Shown here in pieces: positions 45,743 through 58,000 of a stretch of DNA of 64,000 nucleotides. Made by a program: the position numbers and the translations under genes. Under the pieces are notes generated by a model. It searched no databases and was not told where the DNA came from. It was given only the letters and a program-made list of their open reading frames with translations. Origin of the DNA: Aquilaria yunnanensis (Eukaryota > Streptophyta > Magnoliopsida > Malvales > Thymelaeaceae); the NCBI GenBank assembly GCA_039654915.1, contig CM077593.1, positions 40,332,501-40,396,500 on the forward strand. The letters are read 5' to 3'. Position 1 is the first letter of the stretch, and every line of letters starts with the position of its first letter.

Positions 45743-47172
45743 TCATAGTGATTTGCATATGTTTATTCCATGTTTTATGGACTAGCCAATGATACTTGTT
45801 GCTGGCACGTACATGTGTTTGTTGTTTCTGTTTGGCTACTGCATATGGTTCCTTTTTGTTGGATATATGCATTGTATTTCTTGTGTTTTAGTGTTTCTGA
45901 ATGCAGGTAATATCAAGGCTAATATGACCATAAGCACCTAAGTGTGCTCCTTACTAAGTTTCCAAGTGAAACTTACTTCTCCTTAAATTGGTCAATTTCA
46001 GGTGTTGCAGATAGATCTTATTCAAACTGACCTTTTTCATTTGAGTTTTGATGTAAAATTTCACATACATAAACTTCCATGTATTAGTTGTGATTTGGGT
46101 TTTTTGGTGATTTTAGGAGCACATTTGATATTTTTAGTGACGGTGCTCACTGTGTTATGCAGCAGCTGTTCAGCATTTTGTTTGTGGAGGGCATTGTGTC
46201 TAAAGCTCTCTTGTAACTACGGTGCATATTTTAGCTCAATTAAGAACATTATGTAGTGTATGGATGCATGTACATGTAAGCCATGTAAAGTTTGGACAAG
46301 TATGTGAACAATTATGGGATGTTTTCCCATGTACATGGATGGTATGCACAGGCTACCTAAGTGTACAATATAGGTTGCTTATTTGTAATTTTTTGTGTTG
46401 GCTATGTAAAGATGCTAGCTATAATGGAATGTATTTGCCTTGTGTCTTGGACATGTATGGAATACCCTTGGGGAGTTTATCCCTTATAAATGAAGCTTTT
46501 GTGTGCTTATGAAATTTCATTGGGCAAAATGGTCATAAAGTGACCAAAATTTTGACTTTATAGTCTAAGTACTATAACTCCTTGTGTAGAATGAATCTTG
46601 GTATAAAATTTTGATCACATCTATATCACATCTGGAGGATTAAATAGGATTTATAATTTCTATAATTGGTGCACTGTAGCCAGAGATATGATGTTGCAAA
46701 GTTGGCTAAGTTAATGTTCATTTGATCAGAATTTTGTAACCAATTGAAAAAATCCATAACTTGCTCTGTAGGTGGGCTATTGATGTAAAACCAATTTCCA
46801 TCGTTTTTTAAGACTTTACTTGATAATAGGATCAATAAAACATAGGGGTACATGGCTAGATTAATATAGTTTTTTAGAGGATGTTTCAGGTGCAGTGCGT
46901 GGAAACTTGAACCTAGTAAGAATGCCTAATGTGTGGTAGCCAAGATTAAGACTTGTGCTAGTGTTGTCCTTCCCTGCTACCATAGTATGCATAAAAGGTT
47001 AATATGTGTGTAATGGTTGGACCAGTATGCATGTATTTACATAGTGCCTAAGAGCGCCACTTGGGTAAGCACACTAAGGCTATTGTTCTGATGGCCTACA
47101 GTACATACGAATCCTTGAGGTTTAAATGCACAATTTTGGCTCCATAACTGGACAACCCCGGAGTGGGTAACA
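45743..47172 (+). repeat. Inverted partial copy of the B-family LTR
   Basis: The reverse complement of this stretch aligns with 43461-44890, from the CACTATGG block to TGTTACC; its plus-strand end is GAGTGGGTAACA at 47172. ORFs inside (46002-46512) have no recognisable product. Together with 43461-45742 it forms an inverted repeat with arms of about 1.43 kb. Confidence 0.8.
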
Positions 47173-48014
47173 TAAAGGATTTGGGATACAAGGGCTAGTG
47201 TTTTAAGTGCCTCTACCATTTCAGCTCACGCTAAGAATAAGGCACCCAAGGTGTAAGAAATCCCAAGGAAAGTGCACGTTGTATATCATACATTCATGCA
47301 TTGCCTGCATTTTATCTTATTTGTTTTTTATGATTGTTTGTTGGTTGGTTGCTTATTGTATTCCATATTTGCATCTTTTCTTGCTAGCTTCTTTAAAGTT
47401 ACCCCAAGGGACCCTTACTGAGTACATTCATGTACTCACTCCCGTAAGTTTGTTGTGTAGGTACTAACGTTAGGCCTAAGAACTATATAGATTGTTATGG
47501 GCTAAGTTTCCCCTTTTTGCAGGTATTTATCCACTAGAATCCTTGAGATTCTAAGATTTCTTTTGAATTAACCTTTGTACTAACTAAGTGTTATGCCTTT
47601 ATAGTTTAGAGGCTAAGTGGTGCACAAGGATAAGAAAGGGGTTTGCACTTGGAGCTTGATAGTTCAAAGGTGGGGCTTAAGCAATGGATCTCAGTTAAGG
47701 ATTTTTTCTTGCATTTATATCGTACCTTGAGTACTAAGATTTTGACTCTATTAGGATACATTGTTCATTGTCTTGGCATCTTTTAAGTATGTTCTAAATG
47801 AATGCTTAGGAGATGCTTTCTTAAATGGTTTGCTTAATTGTTTACATCGGTAGGACAAATGCATGCATATCTTTTGGGAAAACAAGCTAAGAAACTAGTT
47901 GCACATAAATTATTTTAATTTACTTAGAAGTAATGATTAGCCAATAGTAACTATGTGGGATCATAGTCCCAAAGGGCATACAAGTTAATTAATTCAGGGC
48001 ACTGGGACCTCGCA
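47173..48014 (+). repeat. Tekay-like LTR fragment
   Basis: The order of blocks resembles the distal half of D2: CCCTTACTGAGTA...CTCACTCCC (compare 40628-40660), TAGAGGCTAAGTGG, a GGGAGCT-like and GATCTCAG block near 47690, and a CACTGGGACCTCGCA end. The start was not found; it is perhaps cut by the B2 inverted pair. The exact right boundary is uncertain. Confidence 0.55.
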
Positions 48015-48039
48015 CTCTAACAATCTCTGGCATGAGGGG

Positions 48040-50757
48040 TAAGGAAGCAACTGACCTCAAAAAAATTGAAAGAGGAAACTGACCATTACACCTTTGAACA
48101 CCAAAAGGTTGAACATCTTGATGGCTCTTAATATGCAAGGAGCAATGATCTAGTGACTGAGAACCAATTCCTCACACAATAAGAAAAATGTAAAGAAGTA
48201 TTGCCAGTTTCACCAAGATCATAACCATGACACCAAAGATAGCTTCTAGCTAAAAAAATTTATAAAATCCTTAATCAAACAAGGGAAACTTTGGTGTTAT
48301 CTTTGGCTTCGATCCCTAAAGACACAGGAGAAAAGTGATGAACAAAAAAGGAAATAAGATGAAAAGGATGACTCTGATTAGTGCCAAACTAACAGAAGTC
48401 GCTAAAGATAACCCCCTCTACTGGTGGGAATAATTCAAACCATCACCACAAGTATACCCTTGGCAGAGCGGAAAAGAAAGGACTATGAAATCGCCCTAAC
48501 GGGCTACAACAACCTTGCAAACAAACTAATGCATCATGATGGGTCCTCAATCAAATTTCCCTATGATGATCCTTTATTGATCACGGCTAGTATTGGAAAC
48601 TGGGATGAAAATAGGGTCCTATGGGATGATGGCTCTAACACTAATGTCATGTTTGCTCATCTAATGTCGTATCTAGGAGATCCGTTAGATATGCTCAAGC
48701 TGATGACATCCTTCACATTTGGAGTATGTCTAGGGGAACTCCCTATCCTTGGATGGATTGATTTGCTGCTAATGGTAAAGGGGACCTTAATTAAGGATGG
48801 ATCTAAACTTTTTACATCCACCATGACATGGTTTATAGTCATTGATGTCCCTTCCCCATAAAACGCCATCCTCAGTAGGCATGTGTTGGGAAATATTCAC
48901 ATGAGGTCAGATGTAAAATACTTGATCTTGATCTGCACAATAGTTACAAGGGACACTGAAAGCTTCATTGAACAGGTCAAAGTATGAAAGGTGTTCTTCG
49001 AGGCTAAAAGGTCTCCTTCCAAAATTTGTAGTCAATATATGGAAGGAGTTCGGGTGAAGGAGGACAACCTGCAGAAGGATCACAAAAATGTGAAAGATAG
49101 AGTTAAAATTGATTATATAGAATTAATCCATGGCTGAAATACTCAGAGTGGGAAAAACATACCATAAGAGGAAAAGGCAAGCCTTGTAACTTCTTTTCAC
49201 GTGACAAACAATATGGCTGAGTATGAGGCCTTAATAGTTGGGGTTGAACTTTCCTGGAAAGTTAGAACTGGGTCCCTTTACACTTGCAGCGATTCATAAC
49301 TCCTAGTTAGGCAACTTGAATGAGAATATGAGGTCAAAGAGCCAAAGTTGAAGAAATGTTGTGACTTGATGAACAAATTAATTCAAATTTTTGAGAATGT
49401 AGAACCAAACATTTTAGCTAAATCCCCCCACCTTACTTAACTTTGGGACACCTCGAGCAAAGCCACCATACTACTAGTGGCCATCAAAGGTGGGTAGAGA
49501 GCTCCACTCAAAAGGTTCATGGCAAAAAGAGTCTTATCCCCCAACCCCTAAAAGCTACAAAAGTAAGACAAAGGTTAGGAAGATAGTTCCTCCCAGGTGA
49601 AGAGCTATATTGACAAAGCTATTTGATCCAGTTGCAAAAGTGCAATAAAGAAGATTAGGTGGAGCAAGTAATGAAGGAAGTACACAAAGGAATGTGTGGA
49701 TCCCAAATAAGAACTAATGCACTCATATGAGTCTTTATTCAGGAAGTGTACTTTTGGCCGAGTCGTCGAAAAGATGCCTGAGCCTTAGTTCAATGTTGTG
49801 ATAAGGCTCAACACCACTGCTCTGTATAGTAGATGCCGTCCAAAGTAATAACTTTGGCAAACTATGCTTGTCCATTCATAGTATGGGGCATTAATCACAT
49901 AGGGCTATTACCTATGGCCCCTAGTGGAGTTAAGTACTGCATGGTAGTAGTTGATTATTTAACCAAATGGATCGAAACCAAACCTTTGGCCACCATATTG
50001 GCAAAATAAGTGTAGTAGTTCATTTGGATAAACATCATTTGTAGTCTTGGTTCCCTGAGGGTGATAGTTGCCTGATAACAGGACTAATTTGTAGATAGTG
50101 GCTTCCAGGAATTCACAACCAACATCAACATAAAATTACACTTTACTTTTGTAGCTCAGCCATAGAGCAACAGTCAAGTCAAAATGGCCAATAAGACCTT
50201 GAAAGATGGGTTGAAGAATAGATTAAGGGATGCAAAGGGGAAATAGCTTGCTAAACTCCCTAATGTCTTGTAGTTTTTCAGAACAAGTCCTAAAAGAGAA
50301 ACAAAAGAAATCCTTTTTTCCCTGACATTCATGACAGAGGCAATCATACCCATTCACATAGTGAGTCCCTCTATCTGAGTTCAAGTATTTGATCAAAACC
50401 AGAACAACTTCAGTTTAAGGGTTAACCTAGATATGATTGAAGAACATAGAGAAACCGCCAAACTAGGATGAAGGAAACTAGGATGAAGGGCCTTCTAACA
50501 GGGAGTTACAGCCATAAAAAATATCAAGGTCAAACCTAAAGGAATCAAGACAAATGCTTTAGTACTTTGAACTACTGAAGTGGAACCTCAGAAGCCTTCC
50601 TAGGGTGATTCAGGCAAATTAGGAAAGACCTTACCTCATTGCCAAAGAAGTAAGACAAGAGGTCTTCAAGTTAGCTGATTCTAAAAGAAAAAAGTTAAAG
50701 AACACTTGGCATTTAGACTTCTTGAATAAAACACTATGCCAAGGAAATACTTAGGGA
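48040..50757 (+). pseudogene. gag-pol: Fossil gag-pol of TAT element E with RT deleted
   Basis: This aligns with the F polyprotein in three blocks. Block 1 (48070-48970): the gag Cys/His region (CQFHQDHNHDTKDSF), then the open stretch 48424-48861 with protease DDGSNTNVMF and LPILGWIDLL. Block 2 (about 49140-49440): the second RNase H (FHVTNNMAEYEAL). Block 3 (about 49640-50757): integrase and the pol end (KNTWHLDF), with stops. RT and the first RNase H are missing between blocks 1 and 2, an internal deletion of about 1.7 kb relative to F. It is on the strand expected from the LTR at 26648-27280, so both probably belong to one element. Confidence 0.85.
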
Positions 50758-51593
50758 AATTTTCTAAGAAAGGCTAGTCAAGCAATGATATGTAAGTACC
50801 TTTAAAGCAAATGATATATAGTACTTAATGAAATTCATGGAACATGGAAAAATCCTACCTACGTGTTCAAAGCACACTTTGGGAAACATATTAAGGAAAG
50901 AGGTGTGACTTATAGTAAAAATCTCTAAAAAAATTTAGAAAAATTACAATGAGAAGGATGGAATCCCAATGGGAAGAAACATCTTTCATTGCCTAATAGA
51001 TACAAATACAAAAAAAAAAAAGGTGAACAAAATCTTTTTATTTCTTGCTAAAACAATCAAACAAATTAAACTAAATTTGTATTTTCAAATAAGCCTATTG
51101 GGAGCGGGATCCTCCATTTATTGAGTTTAGTGGGTCGGAATTCAGGAAATGATGTTTGCTCCTACTTTTGTTTCTCTTCAGAGGAAAAAAAGACATGTCC
51201 ATGTCAGGATGACAACACAAGATGTGATGGCTGGCAAGGTAAAAACTAGCCTAATAAGTTTCATTTGGCATCCCATCGATGTTAGGCCCTAATTTAGCCT
51301 CATCCTAAACCTTTTTCAGAGGTTTAGCTGATTAACCAACATATGGTGAATTATGGCATGACCACCAAGATTCTTAATGAGAACTTTTAGCTCATACTTA
51401 GGTGGGACTTAGCTGAATGTGACTAATTAACATATTAGGTGTTTAGTTTAATAGGTTAAGTTATAAGTTTAACACATTAAGTTATCAATTTAATGTGTTA
51501 TTGTATTGAATGCACCTAATTAACCTTTCTTATTTCCTTCAGATGCATATGGGGTACATAAGAGCAAGTGTAGGTGGGTTTACGAGCGTGTAC
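50758..51593 (+). other. Unassigned sequence downstream of element E pol
   Basis: No ORF or known repeat is recognised. By position it should be the spacer after the pol of E; neither an antisense gene nor the 3' LTR could be identified. A-rich runs lie near 51010-51022. Confidence 0.4.
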
Positions 51594-54052
51594 TATTACC
51601 CACTCTAGGTTAGTCCAATTATGGTGCCAAAATTATGCATTTCGACTCCCAAGATTGGTAATGTTCTGCAAGCCATCGGAACATTACCCTTAGTGTGCAT
51701 ACCCAAGTGGCCCTCCAGGGCACTATGTAAACACATGAATATTGCTCCAAACATGACACACATAATCACATTTCATTCACACCATTGCACCAAAGAAGGA
51801 AAACACTAGCACAAGCCTTAATCTTGGCTACCACACATTAGGCAATCTTGTTAAGTTCTAAGGACCAGCCACTGCACCTATAACTTTCACTAATAAACTA
51901 TATCATTATAGCCATGTAACCCCCTATCTTATCCACTTGATTATAAATTAGAAACTTAGAACAAACCAAGGAATTTTGTATTACAGCAATAGCCCACCTA
52001 TGGACCAAGTCATGGATTTTAGAAGTTGGTTACAAAATTCTGACCAAATAAACGGAACTTAGCCAATTTTGCAACGTCATATCGTTGTGTATAGGGCTCT
52101 AAATTTATAAATTCCAAAACCCAATTAAATATTAGGATGTACTCTATGTGTGGCCAAAATTTCATTATAAGATTAATTGTACACACGGTGATACAGTATT
52201 TTGAGTGTAGAGTCAAAATTCTGGTCATTTTATGACCATTTTGCCCACACAAAATTTCATAAGTGTGCAAACACTTCATTCATATGGGGAAAGCCCTCCA
52301 AGGCTACCCCATATATGTCCATTACACATAGGAAATACATTCCCTTGCATTTAACAACCATCTGTGGCTAAAACAGAATTTACAAGTAAGCAGCCCGTCA
52401 TTCACACTTAGGCAGCTTTGCACCGCATTACTTAAATAGCCAAAACAGTATTGAAATTTTCATATACTTGTCTTATTTTATAGGCACTACATGTAAATGG
52501 ATACATTCACTACAAAATGGTCTTAACTTAGCTTAATCTGCACCCTAGGTTACAGGAGTGCCTGAGAGACAATGGACTCCATAACAGGATGCTGGACAAC
52601 TGCTGCACAACACAATATGTACCATCACTAAAAGTACCATATGTGCTCCTAAAATCACCAAAATTTCTAGATCATAACTAGACATATGGAAGTTCAAGTA
52701 AGTAAGAATCCAATGCAAAACTCAAAAAACAAAGGTTAGTTTGAAGTTGATCTTTCAGCTGAACCTTTAACGACAGAATTGAGGCGAGTAAGTTTCATTG
52801 AGAAACTTAGTAAGGGTAGCACTTGGATTCAATAGGCAAGGTAACCATCATTAAAACCTGAATCCAAGGATAGTAAAACACAAAAACCACAATGCATATA
52901 TACAAGATATAGCAACCAATGAACACATGAAATTTGGTAGCAACATATACGATAGGTTAGTCCATAAAACACATAACAAACATAACCAAATCACTATGGC
53001 AGCCCTCCTTAAGCTAATATGTGGTCTTAGGATGATTTTAACAATAGTTAGTACTAACTGTGTGCTCTAGAAACCCTTCAATTCACTTTCTATCATTGTG
53101 CACTTCACACTAGGTCACAAAACCTTCAATAAGTGCACTCCCCTAACTAAGCTTGGTTCATCAAGCTCATGGCTCTCTTCCAAGCTAGCCCTATGTCCAT
53201 GGTTGCTTGAAAATGCATAAAACAACCCATGAGAGCAAGACAACCCTTACCTTGATGCGTATTCTAAAATTGGAGCTTGATCCTCGGTGCACTCAAGCAA
53301 TAGCACCAAATAGCTTCCAGTTGTGCTTCCTTGACTTCAATTGCAAGTAGTCTTTAGTTTGAAGGTATGGTGGCTATGGAGGAAGTGTGGAGGAGAGGGA
53401 TGGCTTCCTTTTTTTTGGTGAAGGCCCAAATTTGGGAGATAAGGACAAGAATGGACACTTATATGGTCTTAAGTGCACTAAACACGCTTAACAAGCTTAA
53501 CCAAGCTTTATGTCATTTTCCTTGCTACAAGACCATGGTTTCTTCACCTTAATCTCTTGGCCCATATTTGAATTCCTTATCCCATGCCATAGCAGCCCCT
53601 CCTTATGTGTAATAACCCCACAAAACTTCTATTTGACTTAAGTCATAAACATGGACAACCAAAGGCACACAATAGGACATTTAAGTCCTTAAAGCATTTT
53701 TGTCTTCTCCTTCATCCATACTTATCTTCTATGAGCAATTTGGTCCTCCAATAGCACTTTTACACCATTCAAATTCTTCCCATAACTCTCAAAATCTCTT
53801 TCATGAAATTTTTGCAATAGGGTACTCGAATTTCCAAAATCTTACAACAAAAGTCCATAGGTTGCTTGACAAACAAGCAATCCTTAAGCCTTTTCTTGGG
53901 GGCCAAGTTACTAACCTTGAAAACTTTGAAAGAGATGTTGATCATGCATTTTACCCCCACACTACAAACACTATGGTGAGAATTACACAATGTAATGGTT
54001 TTTAGCCATTATGACACACTTGTAATTCTCCCATTTTTGTGAGGTGGTAACA
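51594..54052 (-). repeat. 3' LTR of Ty3 element B3 (2459 bp)
   Basis: It begins TATTACCCACTC (TG changed to TA) and ends GGTGGTAACA; it aligns with the B1 and B2 LTRs. A polypurine tract and pol end lie directly to its right, which fixes it as a 3' LTR in minus orientation. ORFs inside are short and unrecognised. Confidence 0.85.
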
Positions 54053-54067
54053 ATCCTCCCTCCCCTT
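54053..54067 (-). other. Polypurine tract of B3
   Basis: The minus strand reads AAGGGGAGGGAGGAT immediately before the LTR; it overlaps the pol stop codon. Confidence 0.82.
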
Positions 54068-54224
54068 AAAAATTTTGTTCATCCAAAATAGCCTTTAGCT
54101 TCGGGTATTCTTTAGGATACCTTTCCATAAGGTCTTTTTCAGTTTCCCAAGTTGCTTCTCTTTCTGAGTGGTGTGACCACTAAACTTTAACCATGGGAAT
54201 ATGTTTGTTTCTTAACCTTCTAGT
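54066..54224 (-). pseudogene. pol: C-terminal end of B3 pol
   Basis: The minus strand reads LRNKHIPMVKV, a stop, then EREATWETEKDL and YPKEYPKLK, ending with TAA at 54068-54066. This is the standard tail of Ty3 integrase (the LRNK...VKVLW...EATWE motif). The internal TAG replaces an expected Leu or Gln codon. The rest of pol lies beyond F2, which inserted at 54224/54225, outside the window. Confidence 0.82.
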
Positions 54225-55092
54225 TGATAGCCAAAGGCTGTCGCCTCAATCTGGCCGAATACCCTGCCACAACAACGGCCGGAAGAACTGGCGCTTCCCG
54301 GGAATAGGTGGAATCATGCACCTCGGGAGATAGCCTGAGAGCTCCGAGCCTCGGCACGCCAGTAAAACTTGAGGACTCCATTCGCCCCCCAAGGTTGTGA
54401 ACAACGCGCCTTCGGAAAAGTGGCACCAGAACATTGCTGCCCGAATATGATATCCCCGAAGGCGGAACCCCCTGGAACTGGGAACCCCCGAACTGAGGGT
54501 AGGCTTCCCGAAGAGGCTCTGTCCGAACTAGAGGACGACCTCGCCCAGGGACCTCGGGAGTACGGCAGGCGCATTTAAGGAAGCATTTAAGGAAGCCTCT
54601 GACACGTCCCACCACAGACGTAAAAAGTCGCCCTGACGCGCAGACGCCATCAGAATCATATCATGGCCCGTCTCAGCACAAGGCTCGAGGCCATCTAGTT
54701 ACCAACTATCTGTCCCCTACGCCCAGACGTTCAGGAGCATCCGACCGCACACGTGTCATGATCTGAACGGGCTAGGTATTCCTATATATACAGGAAATAA
54801 ATACTTGACAGGAGGTTGGCAGGCCGGAGATACAGCTCCCATACTCTGAGAAAAGACCAGGCGAGACTTTTCTGCCTTTCTCTTTGAGCTAGTGACTTTC
54901 TCCTTCTTCCGGCCACCACTGACTTGGGCGTCGGAGGCTCCCCCCCCGGAAAAACACTCCGGGGGCCTCCTAACCCTGTTTCCCAGTTTTCCAGGTACTC
55001 TCCTAGAGGCGATCCACCTTCCAGGCGTTCTTCCTCCTAGAAGTCTCCTCAACAGTCATCATGACTCACAACGATGAGGCCCTGGGCCATCA
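54225..55092 (+). repeat. 5' LTR of F2 (868 bp)
   Basis: It runs TGATAGCCAAAGG...GGGCCATCA with TATATATA at 54783-54790. There is no ATG from the predicted transcription start (near 54815) until 55061, the gag-pol start, inside the LTR. Confidence 0.95.
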
Positions 55093-58000
55093 TTTGGCGC
55101 CGTCTGTGGGAACCCGCTCGCAGATTGCCGTCGTTGAGACTCGGCGTTCTAAGGACAAGGGACTCCCAAGGTCCTCGTCCGCGCCTGAGATACAACCGGC
55201 TGCTGAGCAGACACTCCCAGAGACTTCTACGCCCGAGGAGGACCGCCCTCTGGTAATCACCATGAGCTTCTTGAGGGACTTTCAGCGCTCGGTCGTTGCT
55301 GAAATGACTCAGCAGATCGACCGAAGATGGCCACAGCAGTCGCAGGCCCAGAAACCCTCCTCATCAACACGCCCTCGGGAGAGAAGCCCCAAGTCTACAC
55401 GCCGCAGTTCAGAAAGTGGAGATCCTCGCGGAGAATCATCCACAGAAGATATAGCCCTCGGGAAACGGCCTGTGGGACAAACCAGGTCCAAGCGACCGAG
55501 AGTCTCACAGCGAAGCAGTTCGTCGCCTGAGGCGAGGGCCCTGACCCCTCCGCGCCGAACTCGCTCCCCGAAAAGGCGCCGTCGATCACCCTCCCGCGAA
55601 AATGGTCCTAGCGCCACTGCGCTTATGGAAAGGATATTGGCACGGCTGGACAGAGTGGAAAAGCAAGTGACCAGAAAACCCGTTTGGGACAGGCTGTCGG
55701 GGGCGTTATGCGAAGATGGCTCCCCGTTTATTCGCACCGTCGTTGAGGCAGCTATGCCAGGCGACTTCAGAGTGCCTAGGCTGGAGATCTATGATGGCCG
55801 GACTGATCCACAGGCCCATCTGACGAAGTACAGGCGGAGCATGATAATGCACGGAGCTGATGACGCTACCATGTACAAATGCTTTGAAGTCACCCTCACG
55901 GGCCCAGCAACAGCATGGTACAATTCGTTGCCCCCAGGGACTATCACTGAGTTTCAGGAGTTGTCCACAGCCTTTACCCAGCAGTTCATTGGGAGCAGGC
56001 CGACGGCCAAAATGCCTGTACAGATGTTCGACATAGAGCAGAGAAACGGAGAAACGATCCGAGACTATGTCGAACGATTCAACAGGGAAGCACTCAGCGT
56101 CCCGGACTTCCGGCCCGAAATCCGCATCCTCGCTATGACACGGGGCCTTCGGCGTGACTCACAGCTGTTCTACGAGTTCTCAAAGGACCCCCCGGAGACC
56201 CTCGGAGAATTTTACCGAAGGGCAGAGCAGCACATGACAGCCGAGGAATTGAGGATGGCGGGGCCGAAGTCTGATCATCACCGCGCCGAAGGGTCCAGCC
56301 AGCAAGCTCGGTATCTTTCTGAACACACAGGTCGACCACGGCGAATGCGAGGAAAGAAACCTCAAAGTTTCACACCCTTGAGCACGACACGGACCAACAT
56401 TCTCATGGCGCTGGAAAGGCAAGGGACGCAGATTCGGCGGCCAAAGGCCATGGCCGCCGATAATAAGAAGAATGCCAAGAAGTTCTGCCAGTTTCATCGC
56501 GACCACGGTCATGACACCGAAGACTGCTTCCAGCTGAAGAAGTACATAGAGTCACTGATCAAACAGGGCCAACTTCGCAAGTATCTGCGGATGCCCTCCC
56601 CTAAAGGCAGAAAAGAGGAGGAAGAGAGGGCCGAAAACGAGGACTATGACTCCGACAGGCGGAGAAACAGAAGTCCAAAAAGGCGCCTCCCACCTCCAGT
56701 AGGGGTCATCCAAACCATCACCACGGGGCTCCCATCCTCGGAAAGAAAGCGGAAGGCCAGAGAAATTGCTGTTATGGAGTATCAAAGTCCATCAAAGAAA
56801 TTGGCTCGCAAAGATGGCTCCACTGTCGTCTTCCCCCACGACGACCCGCTGCTGATAATGGCGAGAATAGGGAACTGGGACGTCAAGAGAGTGTTGCTTG
56901 ATGATGGCTCAAATGCTGACGTCCTATTCTCGCACTTACTGCCGAGCCTGGGCATCACCAGCAGCGAGCTGAAACCTGTCACCACGCCCACCTTCGGCGT
57001 TGGGCCATCCGAACTACCCGTCCTCGGATGGATCGACCTCCCTTTGATGATGAAAGGCACTTCGGTAGACGGAGCAGCTGAGTTGTACGCGTCCACAATG
57101 ACAAGATTCATCGTCATGGATGTCCCGTCTTCGTACAACGCCATCCTTGGAAGGCAGACTCAGGGGAACCTGCACATTCGCCCCGATGTGAAGTACTTGA
57201 CTGTCACATTCGCCACCAAGGATGGAGATGCAGAGGTCTTCATCGACCAAGCCGAGGTAAGAAAGGTGTTTGTAAAAACACGAAAGGCTCCGGCAAACAG
57301 CTCTACACAAACGGTGGAGGCAAAGGCGCAGGAGAAAGGCAAAGAAGGAGATCCCCCAGAAGCAGAAACGGAAGCAGTAGATCTTGTCCCAGGACAATCT
57401 ACCCGAATAGGGAAGAGCTTGGCCAAAGGTGATAAGGAAAATCTTGTATCCTTTCTGCTAAAAAATAAAGATCTGTTTGCCTACTCGCCGAAAGACATGC
57501 CAGGAGTGAACCCTGGCATAATACAGCACAGCCTCAAAGTAAGCCCGGAAGCAAAACCTGTCAGGCAAAAGAAACGAAGCATCTCAGCCCACAAAAGCAA
57601 CTTTGTGAAAACCGAAGTCCAGCGCCTATTGGATGCTGAAGTTATCAGGGAGGTCAAATACCCCGAATGGTTAAGCAACGTGGTCATCGCCACAAAAGAA
57701 GGTAGCAGCAAACTCCGGATGTGCATTGATTTCAGAAACTTGAACGATGCTTGCCCGAAAGACTCATTTCCCCTCCCGCCAATAGATCAACTGGTAGATT
57801 CAACGGCCGAATACGGGCTCCTGAGCTTCCTAGATGCCTTCAGCGGCTACCATCAGATAAGGATGGACCCGGAAGATGAAGAGAAAACTGCCTTCATCAC
57901 CGAGGGAGGAACGTACTGCTATATAAGAATGCCCTTCGGGCTGAAAAATGCAGGAGCCACCTACCAGAGACTGATGAACAAGGTCTTTAAAGACCAAATG

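Noticed and set aside
46002..46512. Short ORFs in the inverted B-family LTR as Cys-rich host proteins
   Set aside because: The same DNA is LTR sequence in three other copies, where these frames are broken.
45743..47172. A foldback DNA transposon covering 43461-47172
   Set aside because: The terminal repeats are plainly LTRs of the B Ty3 family, no transposase is present, and no target duplication flanks the block.
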